Positions 36,960 through 46,609 are shown, counted from the first letter of the stretch. The stretch is DNA of 63,541 bases from UBA4971 sp900019985 (GCA_050949175.1 JBMNFG010000008.1:1-63541), one strand, 5' to 3'. Notes: generated from the letters alone by a model not told the origin. Program-made: numbers and translations.

Positions 36960-37259
36960 TCACGCTGTGATATCCTGTCGTATGTCTCCGTTTTTACCGG
37001 ACGGTTTATTAGGCTTCTTGCCAACCGGACGCACCAGGATCTTTGATGCCATTCCGTAACCTATGGCAACCTGGGTGCCGTGCGCTTCTACAGTGACAGG
37101 CCCCTTCATGAACATCTCACTTCTTTTGATTATGTTAGTTCCCGGACGTATTCCCAAAGCTTCCAGACGTGATGCCAGTCCACATCCTCCTAAGATATCA
37201 ACAACGCACACTTGTTCTCCTTCATGCACATCTACTAAAGATACTGTTGCTCCGTCCAT
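36960..37259 (-). CDS. feoA: FeoA
   Basis: Small SH3-like cytosolic partner of FeoB, 99 aa, somewhat longer than the usual ~75-80 because of a charged C-terminal tail (KKPNKPSGKNGDI). It contains GGCGLASRLEALGIRPGT, typical of the family. A Fur box lies about 87 bp upstream. Confidence 0.93.
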   Translation of the reverse strand: MDGATVSLVDVHEGEQVCVVDILGGCGLASRLEALGIRPGTNIIKRSEMFMKGPVTVEAHGTQVAIGYGMASKILVRPVGKKPNKPSGKNGDIRQDITA

Positions 37260-37302
37260 GGCCGCCCCCTCCCTCTACTTGAATACAGAACCCGGTATCC
37301 AG

Positions 37303-37344
37303 AATCTGATACTTAGAATCTAATACTTAGAATCTAAACGATCT
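37303..37344. repeat. Three tandem 14-bp repeats in the feo leader
   Basis: AATCTGATACTTAG, AATCTAATACTTAG and AATCTAAACGATCT are contiguous. They lie between the Fur box and feoA. Possible regulator sites, or simple slippage repeats. Confidence 0.55.
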
Positions 37345-37345
37345 A

Positions 37346-37364
37346 ATTGATAATCATTATCAAT
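37346..37364. promoter_or_regulatory. Fur box controlling feoAB
   Basis: ATTGATAATCATTATCAAT is a perfect 19-bp palindrome around a central C and matches the classical Fur consensus GATAATGATAATCATTATC. Iron-dependent repression of feoAB is inferred. Confidence 0.9.
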
Positions 37365-37469
37365 TACATCTTACGCCTATCTTCCCGGGGTGTCAACTAT
37401 CTTAAGCAAGTTCGCCGAAGTTTTGAGAAGCCTAATTAACCCAATTTTTCTCTGGGTCAAAGCCCGCTG

Positions 37470-38690
37470 CTAGATCACAGCACGAACCAAGGCAATTAAC
37501 ACACTGGGAATTGAAGCGATTGCCACAAGCTGCAAAACACGTCCAAGGTCCGCCTTGAAATGTCCTACTGTAACAGGCAAGCAAAGGTGCGCAGGGGAAT
37601 TCATAAGCCCGGCATAGCTACTTACTATAGCCAGAGAGATAAGCCCGAAGTCAAGTCCGGCAGAGCCCACGGACACGCTGAGGCCGGCAATGACAGGCAT
37701 TGCAACCCCTGAAACAGCCGGCCCGTACCCGGTGAGAATCCCGACAAGCAGCGGCAGTGCAAATGCTACGATCACGTCTGAAACCCCAAGGATCTCAAAG
37801 GATTCTGAAAGGCCTTGCACAGCGCCGGACACTTCAAGAAGCCCTTTGAAAGCCATAACCCCGCATATCATAGGCATGATATTGCTGGTAGCTGCTTCTT
37901 TGAGTAGCTCTGCAAGATACCTTGCGGGAACGCGAGCATACAGGGTGCTCGCCAAGATTACAATACCAACGGCAACAGCTACGTCAATCTTAAACAGGAC
38001 AGTCGCAATGACTACGAATGCGATAGGAGCCAACCCTCTTGCCAGAGAAATCCAATCTGAACGTGTGGGAGCATAATCCTCCCGGACATCGGAGCTCCTA
38101 CGGGGACACCTGCGGAATACCACAACCGCGCCTGAGACAATCGTAATAAGGAAGTAGGGAAACGTCAGACGAAAATATCTCCACACAGGCAAACCAAGGA
38201 CCTGCGAAGTGACTATCATCGAAGGATAGATGGGGATTATCAGCTCCATAGGATGTCTGAACCAGTAATTTATGAAACTCTTCTTTTCCGGTGAAAGAGG
38301 CAGATCGCTTGTGACTTCGTCCACAAGGGGAGCGGAAAACAAAGCACCTCCAGCAGACGGCAGGAGGCCTATGAACGCCGGTAAAAGGGCTGCTACTAAT
38401 CGCTGATCAGGTAATATGGCGCGCAGGGAACCTGTTATATCTTTAAGAAAACCGGTTTCCCGCAAGATGCCTTCGAGGACCATTACAGATACCAGAGCAG
38501 CGATTATCTTTAAGGAATCCACTTCCAATACTGATTTCACCATTGCAGAGACAATATCGAAAGGTTTCATGTGAAACAAAAGCCCCAGGAATACCGATGA
38601 GAGCAACATGGCAATACCCAGGCTAATACGCTTTCGAAGAGCTATAACTAAGAAGAAGGCAACTATAAATACTTTGACCAATGAAGACAT
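37470..38690 (-). CDS. DUF401-family membrane permease
   Basis: 406-aa integral membrane protein of the DUF401 family, distantly related to the GntP/citrate transporter group. It has about ten helices; conserved features are LPSAGGALFSAPLVDEV and INYWFRHPMELIIPIYP. The substrate is unknown; an organic acid is plausible. The ATG at 38690 opens the frame. It is flanked by feoAB and the dicarboxylate symporter gene on the same strand. Confidence 0.88.
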   Translation of the reverse strand: MSSLVKVFIVAFFLVIALRKRISLGIAMLLSSVFLGLLFHMKPFDIVSAMVKSVLEVDSLKIIAALVSVMVLEGILRETGFLKDITGSLRAILPDQRLVAALLPAFIGLLPSAGGALFSAPLVDEVTSDLPLSPEKKSFINYWFRHPMELIIPIYPSMIVTSQVLGLPVWRYFRLTFPYFLITIVSGAVVVFRRCPRRSSDVREDYAPTRSDWISLARGLAPIAFVVIATVLFKIDVAVAVGIVILASTLYARVPARYLAELLKEAATSNIMPMICGVMAFKGLLEVSGAVQGLSESFEILGVSDVIVAFALPLLVGILTGYGPAVSGVAMPVIAGLSVSVGSAGLDFGLISLAIVSSYAGLMNSPAHLCLPVTVGHFKADLGRVLQLVAIASIPSVLIALVRAVI

Positions 38691-38741
38691 GCTTACCGAC
38701 TTCTCCCCCTATTTCCCTGTGTGAAATGTAGTTAAAACACT

Positions 38742-38765
38742 AAAAAGGCAGAACCGGATTCTGCT
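38742..38765 (-). terminator. Terminator of the dicarboxylate symporter gene
   Basis: On the minus strand GCAGAA-TCCGG-TTCTGC forms a 6-7 bp stem followed by CTTTTTAG. It lies about 100 bp past the stop at 38867. Confidence 0.75.
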
Positions 38766-38866
38766 TCTCCCTTGAGCATGACCACCCGGTCCTGCCGTCT
38801 ATCCATATTCTGTTTCTCCAATCTAATTATGGAGACCCATTTAGTACACTACTATTATACTACGAA

Positions 38867-40081
38867 TCAACCGGTGACACCGATATCCCGAGTCACGCGA
38901 ACCAATTCTCCTTCGGTGGCAGCTACTACCACAGCACCCGCGGCGTCTCCCGTTACGTTCATGGAAGTCCTGATCATGTCTAAGATCCTGTCTATACCTG
39001 CAACAAGCAGGATACCTTCGAGAGGCAGTCCTACTGTTTCAAGGACCAGGCTAAGCATGATCATTCCCGCTCCAGGTACTCCTGCCGTTCCGATGGAAGC
39101 CAAGGTTGCAGCAACAATAATCATGATGTACTGAGAGAAACCAAGCTCTATGCCGAAGACATTAGCGATAAACACGGCACATACACCCTGATAAATAGCA
39201 GTTCCGTCCATGTTGATAGTGGCGCCGAGGGGCTGTACAAAGCTGGCTATCTCTTTAGGTACACCGAGGTTGTCTTGAGCAAGCCTCATTGAGATCGGCA
39301 AAGTAGCTGAGCTGGAACAGGTGCTGAACGCAACCATCGTTGCCTCGAAGAACCCTCTGAAGAACTGGATAGGACTCATTCCGGCAAAGATCCGCACAGC
39401 TCCTGAGTAGACGACTATAGCATGGAGAATGTTGACGAAGTAGACTACGAAGATAACCCTTGCCAGAGGCAGGAGCACTTCTGCACCTGCCGTGCCAACT
39501 ACCCAGGCAATAAGGGCAAACACTCCGATAGGTGCAAAACTCATTACCATGCCTACGATTCTATACATTATTTCAGCTATACTGTCAAAGACGTTCAGAG
39601 CCGGTTTGCCCTTCTCTCCAATGAGAGAGATGGCTATACCGACAAATAGAGCAAATACGATGACTTGAAGCATGTTATCGGTAGCCATGGCACTGATGGG
39701 GTTCGTCGGCACCATCTCCAGAATTACGTCTGTGATCCTAGGCATAGGTCTCGGTTCATATGTGCCGAGTTCCGATGTTATGACATAACCGCCTGCAGGG
39801 TTAAAGATGATTGAGAAGATGATAGCTAGAGTAATTGCTATAGCTGTGGTCGCTAAGAAATAACCGATCGTCTTTGCTCCGACCCGACCTAGCTTCCTAA
39901 GATCACCTATGCTGGATGCACCGACTACAAGTGAACAGAAGACCATGGGAACGATGAGCATCTTGATAAGCCTTATGAACAAATCTCCCAGCGGTTTTAC
40001 CACTGCGATGGGAGGCCCGACAATCAGGCCGACAATTACACCTAGGGCAAAACCGATCAGAACCTTAACCCATAGTTTCAT
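38867..40081 (-). CDS. gltP: Dicarboxylate/amino acid:cation symporter (GltP/DctA family)
   Basis: Imports aspartate, glutamate or C4-dicarboxylates with Na+ or H+, 404 aa. The family core is intact: serine-rich hairpin STCSSSATLPISM, PLGATINMDGTAIYQG, then GVPGAGMIMLSLVLETVGLP and DRILDMIRTSMNVTGD. The aspartate-rich motif in the last segment fits amino acid substrates. GAGGG precedes the ATG at 40081. It lies next to the aspartate racemase, dipeptidase and aspartase genes. Confidence 0.95.
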   Translation of the reverse strand: MKLWVKVLIGFALGVIVGLIVGPPIAVVKPLGDLFIRLIKMLIVPMVFCSLVVGASSIGDLRKLGRVGAKTIGYFLATTAIAITLAIIFSIIFNPAGGYVITSELGTYEPRPMPRITDVILEMVPTNPISAMATDNMLQVIVFALFVGIAISLIGEKGKPALNVFDSIAEIMYRIVGMVMSFAPIGVFALIAWVVGTAGAEVLLPLARVIFVVYFVNILHAIVVYSGAVRIFAGMSPIQFFRGFFEATMVAFSTCSSSATLPISMRLAQDNLGVPKEIASFVQPLGATINMDGTAIYQGVCAVFIANVFGIELGFSQYIMIIVAATLASIGTAGVPGAGMIMLSLVLETVGLPLEGILLVAGIDRILDMIRTSMNVTGDAAGAVVVAATEGELVRVTRDIGVTG

Positions 40082-40345
40082 GTGTAATCGACCCTCCTAG
40101 TTTGTAAAATGATCCACACGACGTGAAACAACCCATTACTTCAGTGGCTTTACATCATCACCTCCAATCCCGTTGTAGTGGATCTAATAGGGTTAATGAC
40201 CTTATCACAGGGTGTCGGAAAGATTTTGTTTCCAGAGTCCACACCATGGGAGACACTTTGCTAATAAGCTTACAAGAGTTTCCTTTCTGCAACATATCGA
40301 AAAATTCCTGCAAAGGCCGGACATGAAAATCTTCTCAAATTATAG

Positions 40346-41062
40346 TCATTTATTTGACTTGGACTTTCCCGTCCCCATTGCCCGCTCCACAATGCGACGA
40401 GCCAACACTCGGAGAGAGTCAATTACAATAAGCCCGTATGTACGCTCCTTAAGAAGCATAGGCAGCTCAGTGCATCCTGCGATCACCGCATCTACCCTCT
40501 CATTCATGTAAACGAGTACAGGCTCTAGAATCTTCTCAGCATCCTTAAGGTCATAGCCTGCCTTAACTCCATATATCGCTTCCATTACAGCAAGCTGGTG
40601 CTTCTCATCGGGAATCTCAACTTCAATACCGCGTTTTCTTAGAGCCTTCTGGTAGATCCCTGTCTTAACAGTACCGTCTGATGCCAAAACGCCGACCCTG
40701 GAAATCCCTGACTTTTCCGCCTCAATCGCGGTCTCTTCAATCATGTCGATTATGGGAATCGACACTTTTGCCGCCACCTCAGGCAGGAAATAATGAGCCG
40801 TATTGCACGGGAACGCGAGAAAAGTTGCGCCTGCCTTCTCCAGCAGTTGAGCAGACTCTACCAGGGCTTCAACAGGAGACGGCCCCTCGCCCAGAATAGC
40901 CTTTGTCCTGTCCGGGATTTGTGGATTGTTATAGACTAAGAGCGGTATGTGCTCTTGATCACAGGCAGCCGGAGTCTCTTCTATGACCAAATACATTAGC
41001 TCAACAGTGGCTAGCGGCCCCATACCGCCTACAATGCCGGCAAGTTCTGCGGGGGTTCCCAT
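40346..41062 (-). CDS. Aspartate/glutamate racemase family protein
   Basis: PLP-independent two-cysteine racemase, 238 aa. Catalytic cysteines are visible in FPCNTAHYF and AGCTELPML; the N-terminus GIVGGMGPLATVEL is typical of aspartate racemase. AGGAGGGTG precedes the ATG at 41062. With the symporter and aspartase it would allow use of D-aspartate. Glutamate or a hydantoin cannot be excluded as substrate. Confidence 0.93.
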   Translation of the reverse strand: MGTPAELAGIVGGMGPLATVELMYLVIEETPAACDQEHIPLLVYNNPQIPDRTKAILGEGPSPVEALVESAQLLEKAGATFLAFPCNTAHYFLPEVAAKVSIPIIDMIEETAIEAEKSGISRVGVLASDGTVKTGIYQKALRKRGIEVEIPDEKHQLAVMEAIYGVKAGYDLKDAEKILEPVLVYMNERVDAVIAGCTELPMLLKERTYGLIVIDSLRVLARRIVERAMGTGKSKSNK

Positions 41063-41209
41063 CTTTCACCCTCCTGCCTTCTTCATGCTGATGGCACGGT
41101 ATACCTATTCTTATGCTCCTTCATCCAAGTTCTATCTTGCCATAAAATTCCACTTAGGGATGGGCCCTTGGCCAGGTCATAGACTCCTTGACTCTTAATC
41201 TCTTAATCC

Positions 41210-41303
41210 GCGTATTGTGGGTTCGGCTGTGACCCACCGTAGAATCCTCGGGGGCTCCCAGTCCCTAAAGGGGCTGAGAGCCTCACTTGCTGTTGGGATA
41301 CGC
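41210..41303 (-). ncRNA. Candidate structured RNA between dipeptidase and racemase genes
   Basis: On the minus strand a closing stem GCGTAT/ATACGC encloses two hairpins: GGCTCTCAGCCCC with GGGACTGGGAGCC (13 positions, one mismatch, TTTA loop), and GTGGGT with ACCCAC. This is a three-way-junction-like layout. It lies in a 254-bp gap, about 150 bp upstream of the racemase start and just past the dipeptidase stop. No T-run follows the large hairpin. I do not recognise a known riboswitch. Confidence 0.4.
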
Positions 41304-41316
41304 CTTATTCAAAACT

Positions 41317-43131
41317 TTATTCTACGATATTAATAAGATCCTTTGCTACGAATACATTTCCGTCCAGCGTCTTACCTGACAACCAGAGGTCCAGATAGCA
41401 AACGGTTGCATATCCGGCAACATCTTCAACTTTGAACTTTACAACCATATCCGCTTTTCCGTCTCTGTTTACGTCTTGCAAAGCACCCTGCACAGCAGGA
41501 GCCCATCTGGACGGATTCTGATAAGCAGGGCCAAGTGTTACGGACAAAAGATCTATCTCTCTTGCATCAAAGTTTTCCGTTGACAATATGGCTACAGGTA
41601 GCATCCCTTCTGGAGATGATTTACTGATTTCATGGGCGAGAATGTGCATGTCAACCGTTGCAAACTTCTCATACAGTTCAACGGCAAGATCCCAAGCCTT
41701 CTTGGCTACTTCATGAGTATACTCTGTCAGAAACTCCCTCGCCTTTTGCGGATCTTGTGCATACAGGGCATAAGCGGTAGCCTCTATCTCACTCTGCTTA
41801 TTGAAAAACTCCTTTTCAAGAGCAAATACATGCTTTTGAATCTCATCCACTACCTCCCCATACTGCGGATCAGCTATATTCTGCAGATCCATGAAAGCCC
41901 ACCAAGCCCTGCTAGCGTTGTAACTTACGTCGTCAGGGTGCGCACTGAAGTGTGTATCCATGGCTACTATCGGGTCAAGCCATCCATATCCGTCCGGCAC
42001 ACTTAAGATCCCAAGGTACCAGGGTACGTAAGGATTGACACACGGACGTCCCGACGTACGCCAATACACAGTAAAGACAGGGTTTTCTCTAAACTGGACA
42101 ACTGCACTTTCCTGCGTAGTAGATGTACATATCTTGCGGTTAGCTACAAAGTGCGGCGATACCTCATATCCGTTGGTCAAATCATCAGCAGTGCCTTCGT
42201 AGTGGGTCCTTAGAATCTCCATTACATCTTCGGGTCCGAATTTTCTCTGAGCCTTAACGGCAAAGGGGATTTCCTCGTCTTCACCAATCTCTCTTCCTAA
42301 GATCATGCTGTAGGCTCTTCTCTGGCGGATATCATTTGGTGTGTACCCTTTCTGATAAGCCTTGGCGAAGTCAAAGTCACTGTAATCACCTGGAACAGCA
42401 GGAATATACCATCCTCGTTCTATAGCATAAGTTATTAAATCAGGTGATGCTATGAAGTTTTCGGTGTCTTCCAGGTCGACTTTGCGGATAGTATAGCGGT
42501 TGGGGATAAAGGCTATCTCATCGTCTCCTACCCTCTGGGCAACGTAATGCTTCCCGTTCACTGCCTGGAACATCCATCCCTCGTTTTTGTCTACTATCTG
42601 GTAGGATCGGCCTGATGCGAGGTATCCATATGTTCCTACTAGTTCAGCTGCAATTTCTACTCCTTCTCTGGCAGTCCTGGCCCTTTCAGCAATAATCCTT
42701 CTTAACCCATATCCTATACCGCCATCAAGCAGGTCAGGGTTATCTTCATTGGATGGACCGCAGTTGTCGCTCATTACTGCGACTCCCCACTCGTTGATAA
42801 AGCCACAGCTAAAGGATGCTCCGCTGAGGGTTCGGGTCTCAGTCCATATGAAGCTCCAAGTCTCTTCAACTTGCGGAATCAAGGCTGCAAAATCCTCACA
42901 GCGAATCATTGTACCAGGCTCATGTTGCCGTCTAGGCATAATGTACTGTGGCATTACAAGGCGTCCGCCGTTGTCCTCGTTGTGGCCCAGGAGCACTTCA
43001 CCGGTTTTGGATGCATTCTTACCCACTATGATGCTGCTACACGCGTAGGCCGGCAAAGCTAGACACGCTACCACCGCCACTACCAGCGTCAAAGATAGAA
43101 TTACTTGCAAAATCATCGGTTTCCTAACCAT
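41317..43131 (-). CDS. Secreted C69 (PepD-type) dipeptidase with C-terminal extracellular module
   Basis: N-terminal-nucleophile dipeptidase, 604 aa. Residues 1-30 are a signal peptide ending PAYA; the next residue is the catalytic cysteine in CSSIIVGKNASKTG, so cleavage would expose the nucleophile. HNEDNGGRLVMP, the YGLRRIIAERA region and the QESAVVQFRE region are family features. Residues from about 500 form an added domain (LPVAILSTENFDAREIDLLS, then DVNRDGKADMVVKF) resembling modules found on secreted bacterial proteins with Ca2+-type DxNxDGxxD loops. It would release amino acids outside the membrane for the neighbouring symporter. Confidence 0.9.
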   Translation of the reverse strand: MVRKPMILQVILSLTLVVAVVACLALPAYACSSIIVGKNASKTGEVLLGHNEDNGGRLVMPQYIMPRRQHEPGTMIRCEDFAALIPQVEETWSFIWTETRTLSGASFSCGFINEWGVAVMSDNCGPSNEDNPDLLDGGIGYGLRRIIAERARTAREGVEIAAELVGTYGYLASGRSYQIVDKNEGWMFQAVNGKHYVAQRVGDDEIAFIPNRYTIRKVDLEDTENFIASPDLITYAIERGWYIPAVPGDYSDFDFAKAYQKGYTPNDIRQRRAYSMILGREIGEDEEIPFAVKAQRKFGPEDVMEILRTHYEGTADDLTNGYEVSPHFVANRKICTSTTQESAVVQFRENPVFTVYWRTSGRPCVNPYVPWYLGILSVPDGYGWLDPIVAMDTHFSAHPDDVSYNASRAWWAFMDLQNIADPQYGEVVDEIQKHVFALEKEFFNKQSEIEATAYALYAQDPQKAREFLTEYTHEVAKKAWDLAVELYEKFATVDMHILAHEISKSSPEGMLPVAILSTENFDAREIDLLSVTLGPAYQNPSRWAPAVQGALQDVNRDGKADMVVKFKVEDVAGYATVCYLDLWLSGKTLDGNVFVAKDLINIVE

Positions 43132-43321
43132 ACTTATTAACCTCCTTTGCCATTTCTATCGACACATAGCATATATGTTGTTCTCTCTTTTGCGTTATCA
43201 CCCCTTTCATACGCGTTTTCCCAGGTTCGACAAGCCTCTTCGATGCTCTTTGACAATCAAAGACTCTGATGTCAAACCGAAAAATGCTGCCTTGAAACCT
43301 GAATCAGCATTAACTCAATGC

Positions 43322-43350
43322 ACCCTCCCCAGTTCCAAGCTGGGGAGGGT
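43322..43350. other. Perfect 11-bp hairpin between aspA and the dipeptidase gene
   Basis: ACCCTCCCCAG and CTGGGGAGGGT pair perfectly around TTCCAAG. No T-run flanks it on either strand, so it is not a standard terminator. It may stabilise or process the aspA transcript. Confidence 0.55.
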
Positions 43351-43397
43351 AAGAGACTCTGTTAGATATCCTTGATAAGTATTATACGTGCCACGTA

Positions 43398-44900
43398 TTA
43401 ACCGTTTGATTCATTTGTTGCTGCCGCCGCGTCCTCCTTGGCGCTTACATGACGCGCCAGGTCCCGCCGGGATTTCAACGGTTGCGTCAGCTGAGACGGA
43501 GAGAAGATGTGGTTTAGTTCTTCCTCCGACATCAATCCCCGCTCAAACACGATTTCCCTGACGCTCTTACCTGTAGCACGGGCTTCTTTTGCGATATCAG
43601 ATGCTACCTGATATGTAAGATACGGAACAAGGGCTGTAACGATCCCTACGTTTCTCTCTACTGCCTGTCTACACTTATCCTCGTTGGCTTTGATTCCTAC
43701 TATGCATCTTTCCGCAAAGGTATTTGCAGCATTACCCAGTATGTCTATGGACTGCAGCAGATTGAAGAGGAGTACAGGCATGAAAACATTAAGCTCCAGC
43801 TGGCCTGCTTGCGCAGCCATGGTCACAGTCAGATCGTTTCCGATTATCTGAAATGCCACTTGATTTACTACTTCAGGAATCACCGGGTTAACCTTCGCCG
43901 GCATTATCGATGAACCGGGCTGAACCGCAGGGAGGATGATTTCACCGATGCCTGCCATAGGCCCTGAAGCAAGGAGCCTTATATCATTTGCAATCTTGCA
44001 CAGGTTAATCGCGCAAACCTTTAAGCAAGACGAAAGCTGCGCCAGAACATCCGCGTTTTGTGTTGCGTCGACGAGGTTTTCAGCTGTCCTCAACGGATAC
44101 CCGGATATCTTGGCAAGCTCTGAACATGAAATGCGGATATACTCCATATCTGCGTTCAGTGCAGTCCCAACTGCTGTCCCGCCCAAGTTAATGACATTAA
44201 GGGCCTCAGCTGCTTGCCTGATCCTCTCGATGTCACGCCGAACCGCTCCTGCCCATGCACTGAATTCTTGTCCCAAGGTTATGGGGACTGCGTCCTGTAG
44301 ATGAGTCCGGCCCATCTTAATTACGTCTTTGAATTCTTCCGCTTTGCTCTCCATCGAAGAGGCAAGCTTGTCCAGGGCTTTTATAGTGTTCTCAAGTTCC
44401 ATCTGTATGGCGATTCTCGCAGCTGTAGGCACAGCATCATTTGTAGATTGAGACCTGTTTACGTGGTTCAAGGGACTTACCAGCCGATCATCGCCTTTTT
44501 CGCCGCCTAATATCTCAATCGCTCTATTTGCTATTACTTCGTTGATGTTCATGTTTATGGAGGTACCTGCTCCGCCTTGAATAGGATCCACAATCACCTG
44601 ATCGTGTAGCTTTCCTTCGATTAGTTCGTCTGAAGCAGCCATTATTGCAGCGCCGACTTCTTTAGGTATGTAACCGAGTTCCGTATTTGCCAGTGCAGCA
44701 GCCTTCTTTACCATTGCCATAGCTTTAATCAAAGCAGGGTGCAGCTTTAAGCCTGTTATTCTGAAGTTTTCAAAGCCACGGAGACTCTGGATTCCATAAT
44801 ACGCGTCCTTGGGAAGCTCTCTTTCACCGATAAGATCCCTTTCGATACGCACCTCACACCCTCGCCTCTCGCAACATCTGTTTCCATCATCCATTTTCAT
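43398..44900 (-). CDS. aspA: Aspartate ammonia-lyase
   Basis: Converts aspartate to fumarate and ammonia, 500 aa. The superfamily signature GSSIMPAKVNPVIPE and GGAGTSINMNINEVIANRA are present, plus the QSTNDAVPTAARIA substrate motif. It starts MKMDDGNRCCERRGC, a short extra N-terminal segment with three cysteines; GAGGAG lies 11 bases before this ATG. A GTG 16 codons later would give the usual aspartase N-terminus and cannot be excluded. Together with the symporter and racemase it forms an aspartate-use cluster. Confidence 0.95.
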   Translation of the reverse strand: MKMDDGNRCCERRGCEVRIERDLIGERELPKDAYYGIQSLRGFENFRITGLKLHPALIKAMAMVKKAAALANTELGYIPKEVGAAIMAASDELIEGKLHDQVIVDPIQGGAGTSINMNINEVIANRAIEILGGEKGDDRLVSPLNHVNRSQSTNDAVPTAARIAIQMELENTIKALDKLASSMESKAEEFKDVIKMGRTHLQDAVPITLGQEFSAWAGAVRRDIERIRQAAEALNVINLGGTAVGTALNADMEYIRISCSELAKISGYPLRTAENLVDATQNADVLAQLSSCLKVCAINLCKIANDIRLLASGPMAGIGEIILPAVQPGSSIMPAKVNPVIPEVVNQVAFQIIGNDLTVTMAAQAGQLELNVFMPVLLFNLLQSIDILGNAANTFAERCIVGIKANEDKCRQAVERNVGIVTALVPYLTYQVASDIAKEARATGKSVREIVFERGLMSEEELNHIFSPSQLTQPLKSRRDLARHVSAKEDAAAATNESNG

Positions 44901-44953
44901 TTCAGACTACACTCCTCATCCACATATTTCAAACCAACAATTTGAAATCATGC

Positions 44954-45904
44954 TTACGGAAATTTTCTCAAAAGCCTTATCCCCCACAACATCGGTTCAA
45001 TATGAACAGGTTCCTTGCCGCCACTTTGAAGTGCTTTTTCAAATAATTCCATAGCTACCTCCACCCGGGCAACAAGCATTGCCTCACCTGCCTCTTTACT
45101 CGCTTTTGCCGGACCTCCCATATACGGCTTCATATCGGGATCACTTACCCATGCTAAAGTATAGGCAAGGGGATCCTGAAGGTCCCGCCCAAGCTTGCGA
45201 CCGCCCAGGGAATATATGAGCCTTCCCAGGAAAGCAACAAAAGCAGCTCCTCCACGGAGCGGAGGAGGCAAAGAAGGTTCTACTTCTTTGTAATTTCGTC
45301 TTACCTTCTCCGGACAGCATGCAAGCATAAGTGAAGTCTCATTAGTTCCGGCATGGCTATCCGGGCTGTCTCCGCATTCACCTGGCCCAAGCCCGGTACG
45401 CCGCATAAAATTCGGGTCATGCTGCACCATATAACGAAAGACCAGCCCAAAAGGGTCGATCAGGTAGAACCTGCGCTTTTTCCATAATTTTCTTGCAGCG
45501 GCCTCGATCGCCATTTGATGGCGGGGTCCACCGTGGTTATCTGCGATAAAGAGATAGCGGAATCCCTGTTTCGCGAGCCCTTCGCCGTACGCGGTGAGAA
45601 TGCCTTCGAGATGCGTAGCGGGAACAGATAATGAGCCTGGAGCCGGCACTGCATCTGATCCTACATAAAGTGAAGGCAGTTTAACAAGGGTAAGCTCAGG
45701 ATGGTTCTTTTTAAGTTCCGATACATAACGGTTTAGAAGCTCAGAGGCAATAAAGACATCTGTCCCTACCGGAAGATGCGGGCCATGAGCTTCAATAGGG
45801 CTTACACTCATCAAAAATACCGTCTTTTCCCTCTCCAAGGCCTCTATTTCCGGAAGGGAAAGCTCAACGTATTCCAGGACACCAATGCCATCGGTATGCT
45901 TCAT
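44954..45904 (-). CDS. Creatininase-family metal amidohydrolase
   Basis: 316-aa protein of the creatininase/MftE family. Metal ligands are in SPIEAHGPHLPVGTD, IADNHGGPRHQ and DSHAGTNETSLML. ATG at 45904 has AGGGGGTG about 8 bases upstream; the frame extends to 45949 without support. Family members hydrolyse creatinine, formamidopyrimidines or peptides; the substrate here is unknown. It lies upstream of aspA on the same strand. Confidence 0.88.
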   Translation of the reverse strand: MKHTDGIGVLEYVELSLPEIEALEREKTVFLMSVSPIEAHGPHLPVGTDVFIASELLNRYVSELKKNHPELTLVKLPSLYVGSDAVPAPGSLSVPATHLEGILTAYGEGLAKQGFRYLFIADNHGGPRHQMAIEAAARKLWKKRRFYLIDPFGLVFRYMVQHDPNFMRRTGLGPGECGDSPDSHAGTNETSLMLACCPEKVRRNYKEVEPSLPPPLRGGAAFVAFLGRLIYSLGGRKLGRDLQDPLAYTLAWVSDPDMKPYMGGPAKASKEAGEAMLVARVEVAMELFEKALQSGGKEPVHIEPMLWGIRLLRKFP

Positions 45905-46017
45905 TCGGACAGCACCCCCTGACACCATTGTCCCTAAAATGCGAACCATGTCAAATGCAACTAATACTTCGGCAATAAGCTGGAGATTCCTTTTTCTAAA
46001 ATTCTGTCAACGGTCTG

Positions 46018-46098
46018 TGAAAATGTCACCTAGATGGTTAAGGTTTGTTCAATGAAAATGTCACCTCGATTATCTTGAGGCGGGGTTTTCACCCCGCC
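46018..46098. repeat. End of a decayed insertion sequence with repeated TGAAAATGTCACCT
   Basis: TGAAAATGTCACCT occurs at 46018-46031 and 46053-46066, a pattern seen at ends of IS elements with several internal transposase sites. A hairpin GGCGGGGT-TT-TCACCCCGCC follows at 46079-46098. The transposase fragment on its right reads on the minus strand toward this end. Confidence 0.55.
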
Positions 46099-46199
46099 GG
46101 AATGTTAATCGTTGCCTTACATAAAAATACATTCGAAAAGGTAATTAGATTTAATTGCTAAAACAGATCGATTTGAGTATGATGATATTGACTGTTTTA

Positions 46200-46470
46200 C
46201 TATGCCCAGGCTCGCGATGAATTGAAGAGGGCTTCGAGTAACTCTCTATCTGATTCTTCGTAAATGAGCTTGGGTATTCTTTGTCTTTGGGTTCTCCAAG
46301 GATGGTCATCCGAGGGTCGTAATGTCATTTTGTTATGTGTTGGCTTTTTGAAGGCCTGAACAGTCTTTTTCCGCGGTTTTTCTGCCAATAGAGCAGTCTT
46401 ATATACCACTCCGTTGTGTATGACCTTCAGAGCCTCTTTATGGCTGTCTAAGATCGTAATTTTCGTTCTA
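46200..46470 (-). pseudogene. C-terminal fragment of an IS transposase
   Basis: The minus-strand frame is open from the IS21 border at 46470 to a stop at 46200. It reads RTKITILDSHKEALKVIHNG and, later, KMTLRPSDDHPWRTQRQRI, which resembles the end of integrase-core transposases (DHPWR motif). The N-terminal and catalytic parts are missing, cut off exactly at the left end of the IS21 element. Confidence 0.65.
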
Positions 46471-46609
46471 TGTTAATGGTCACGATAAAATGGACATAAA
46501 TGGCCACGGAAATTCCCCACAATCAGACGGTTGAAAGAAGAAAAATGCCCACCCTCTCGAATTGGATTGGTAGAACAAACCAAGTCACCAGTTCGAGGGG
46601 TGAGCAAGC

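Noticed and set aside
41210..41303. TPP riboswitch, suggested by a GGGGCTGAGAG stretch on the plus strand
   Set aside because: The second conserved TPP segment is missing, both neighbours lie on the other strand, and no thiamine gene is near.
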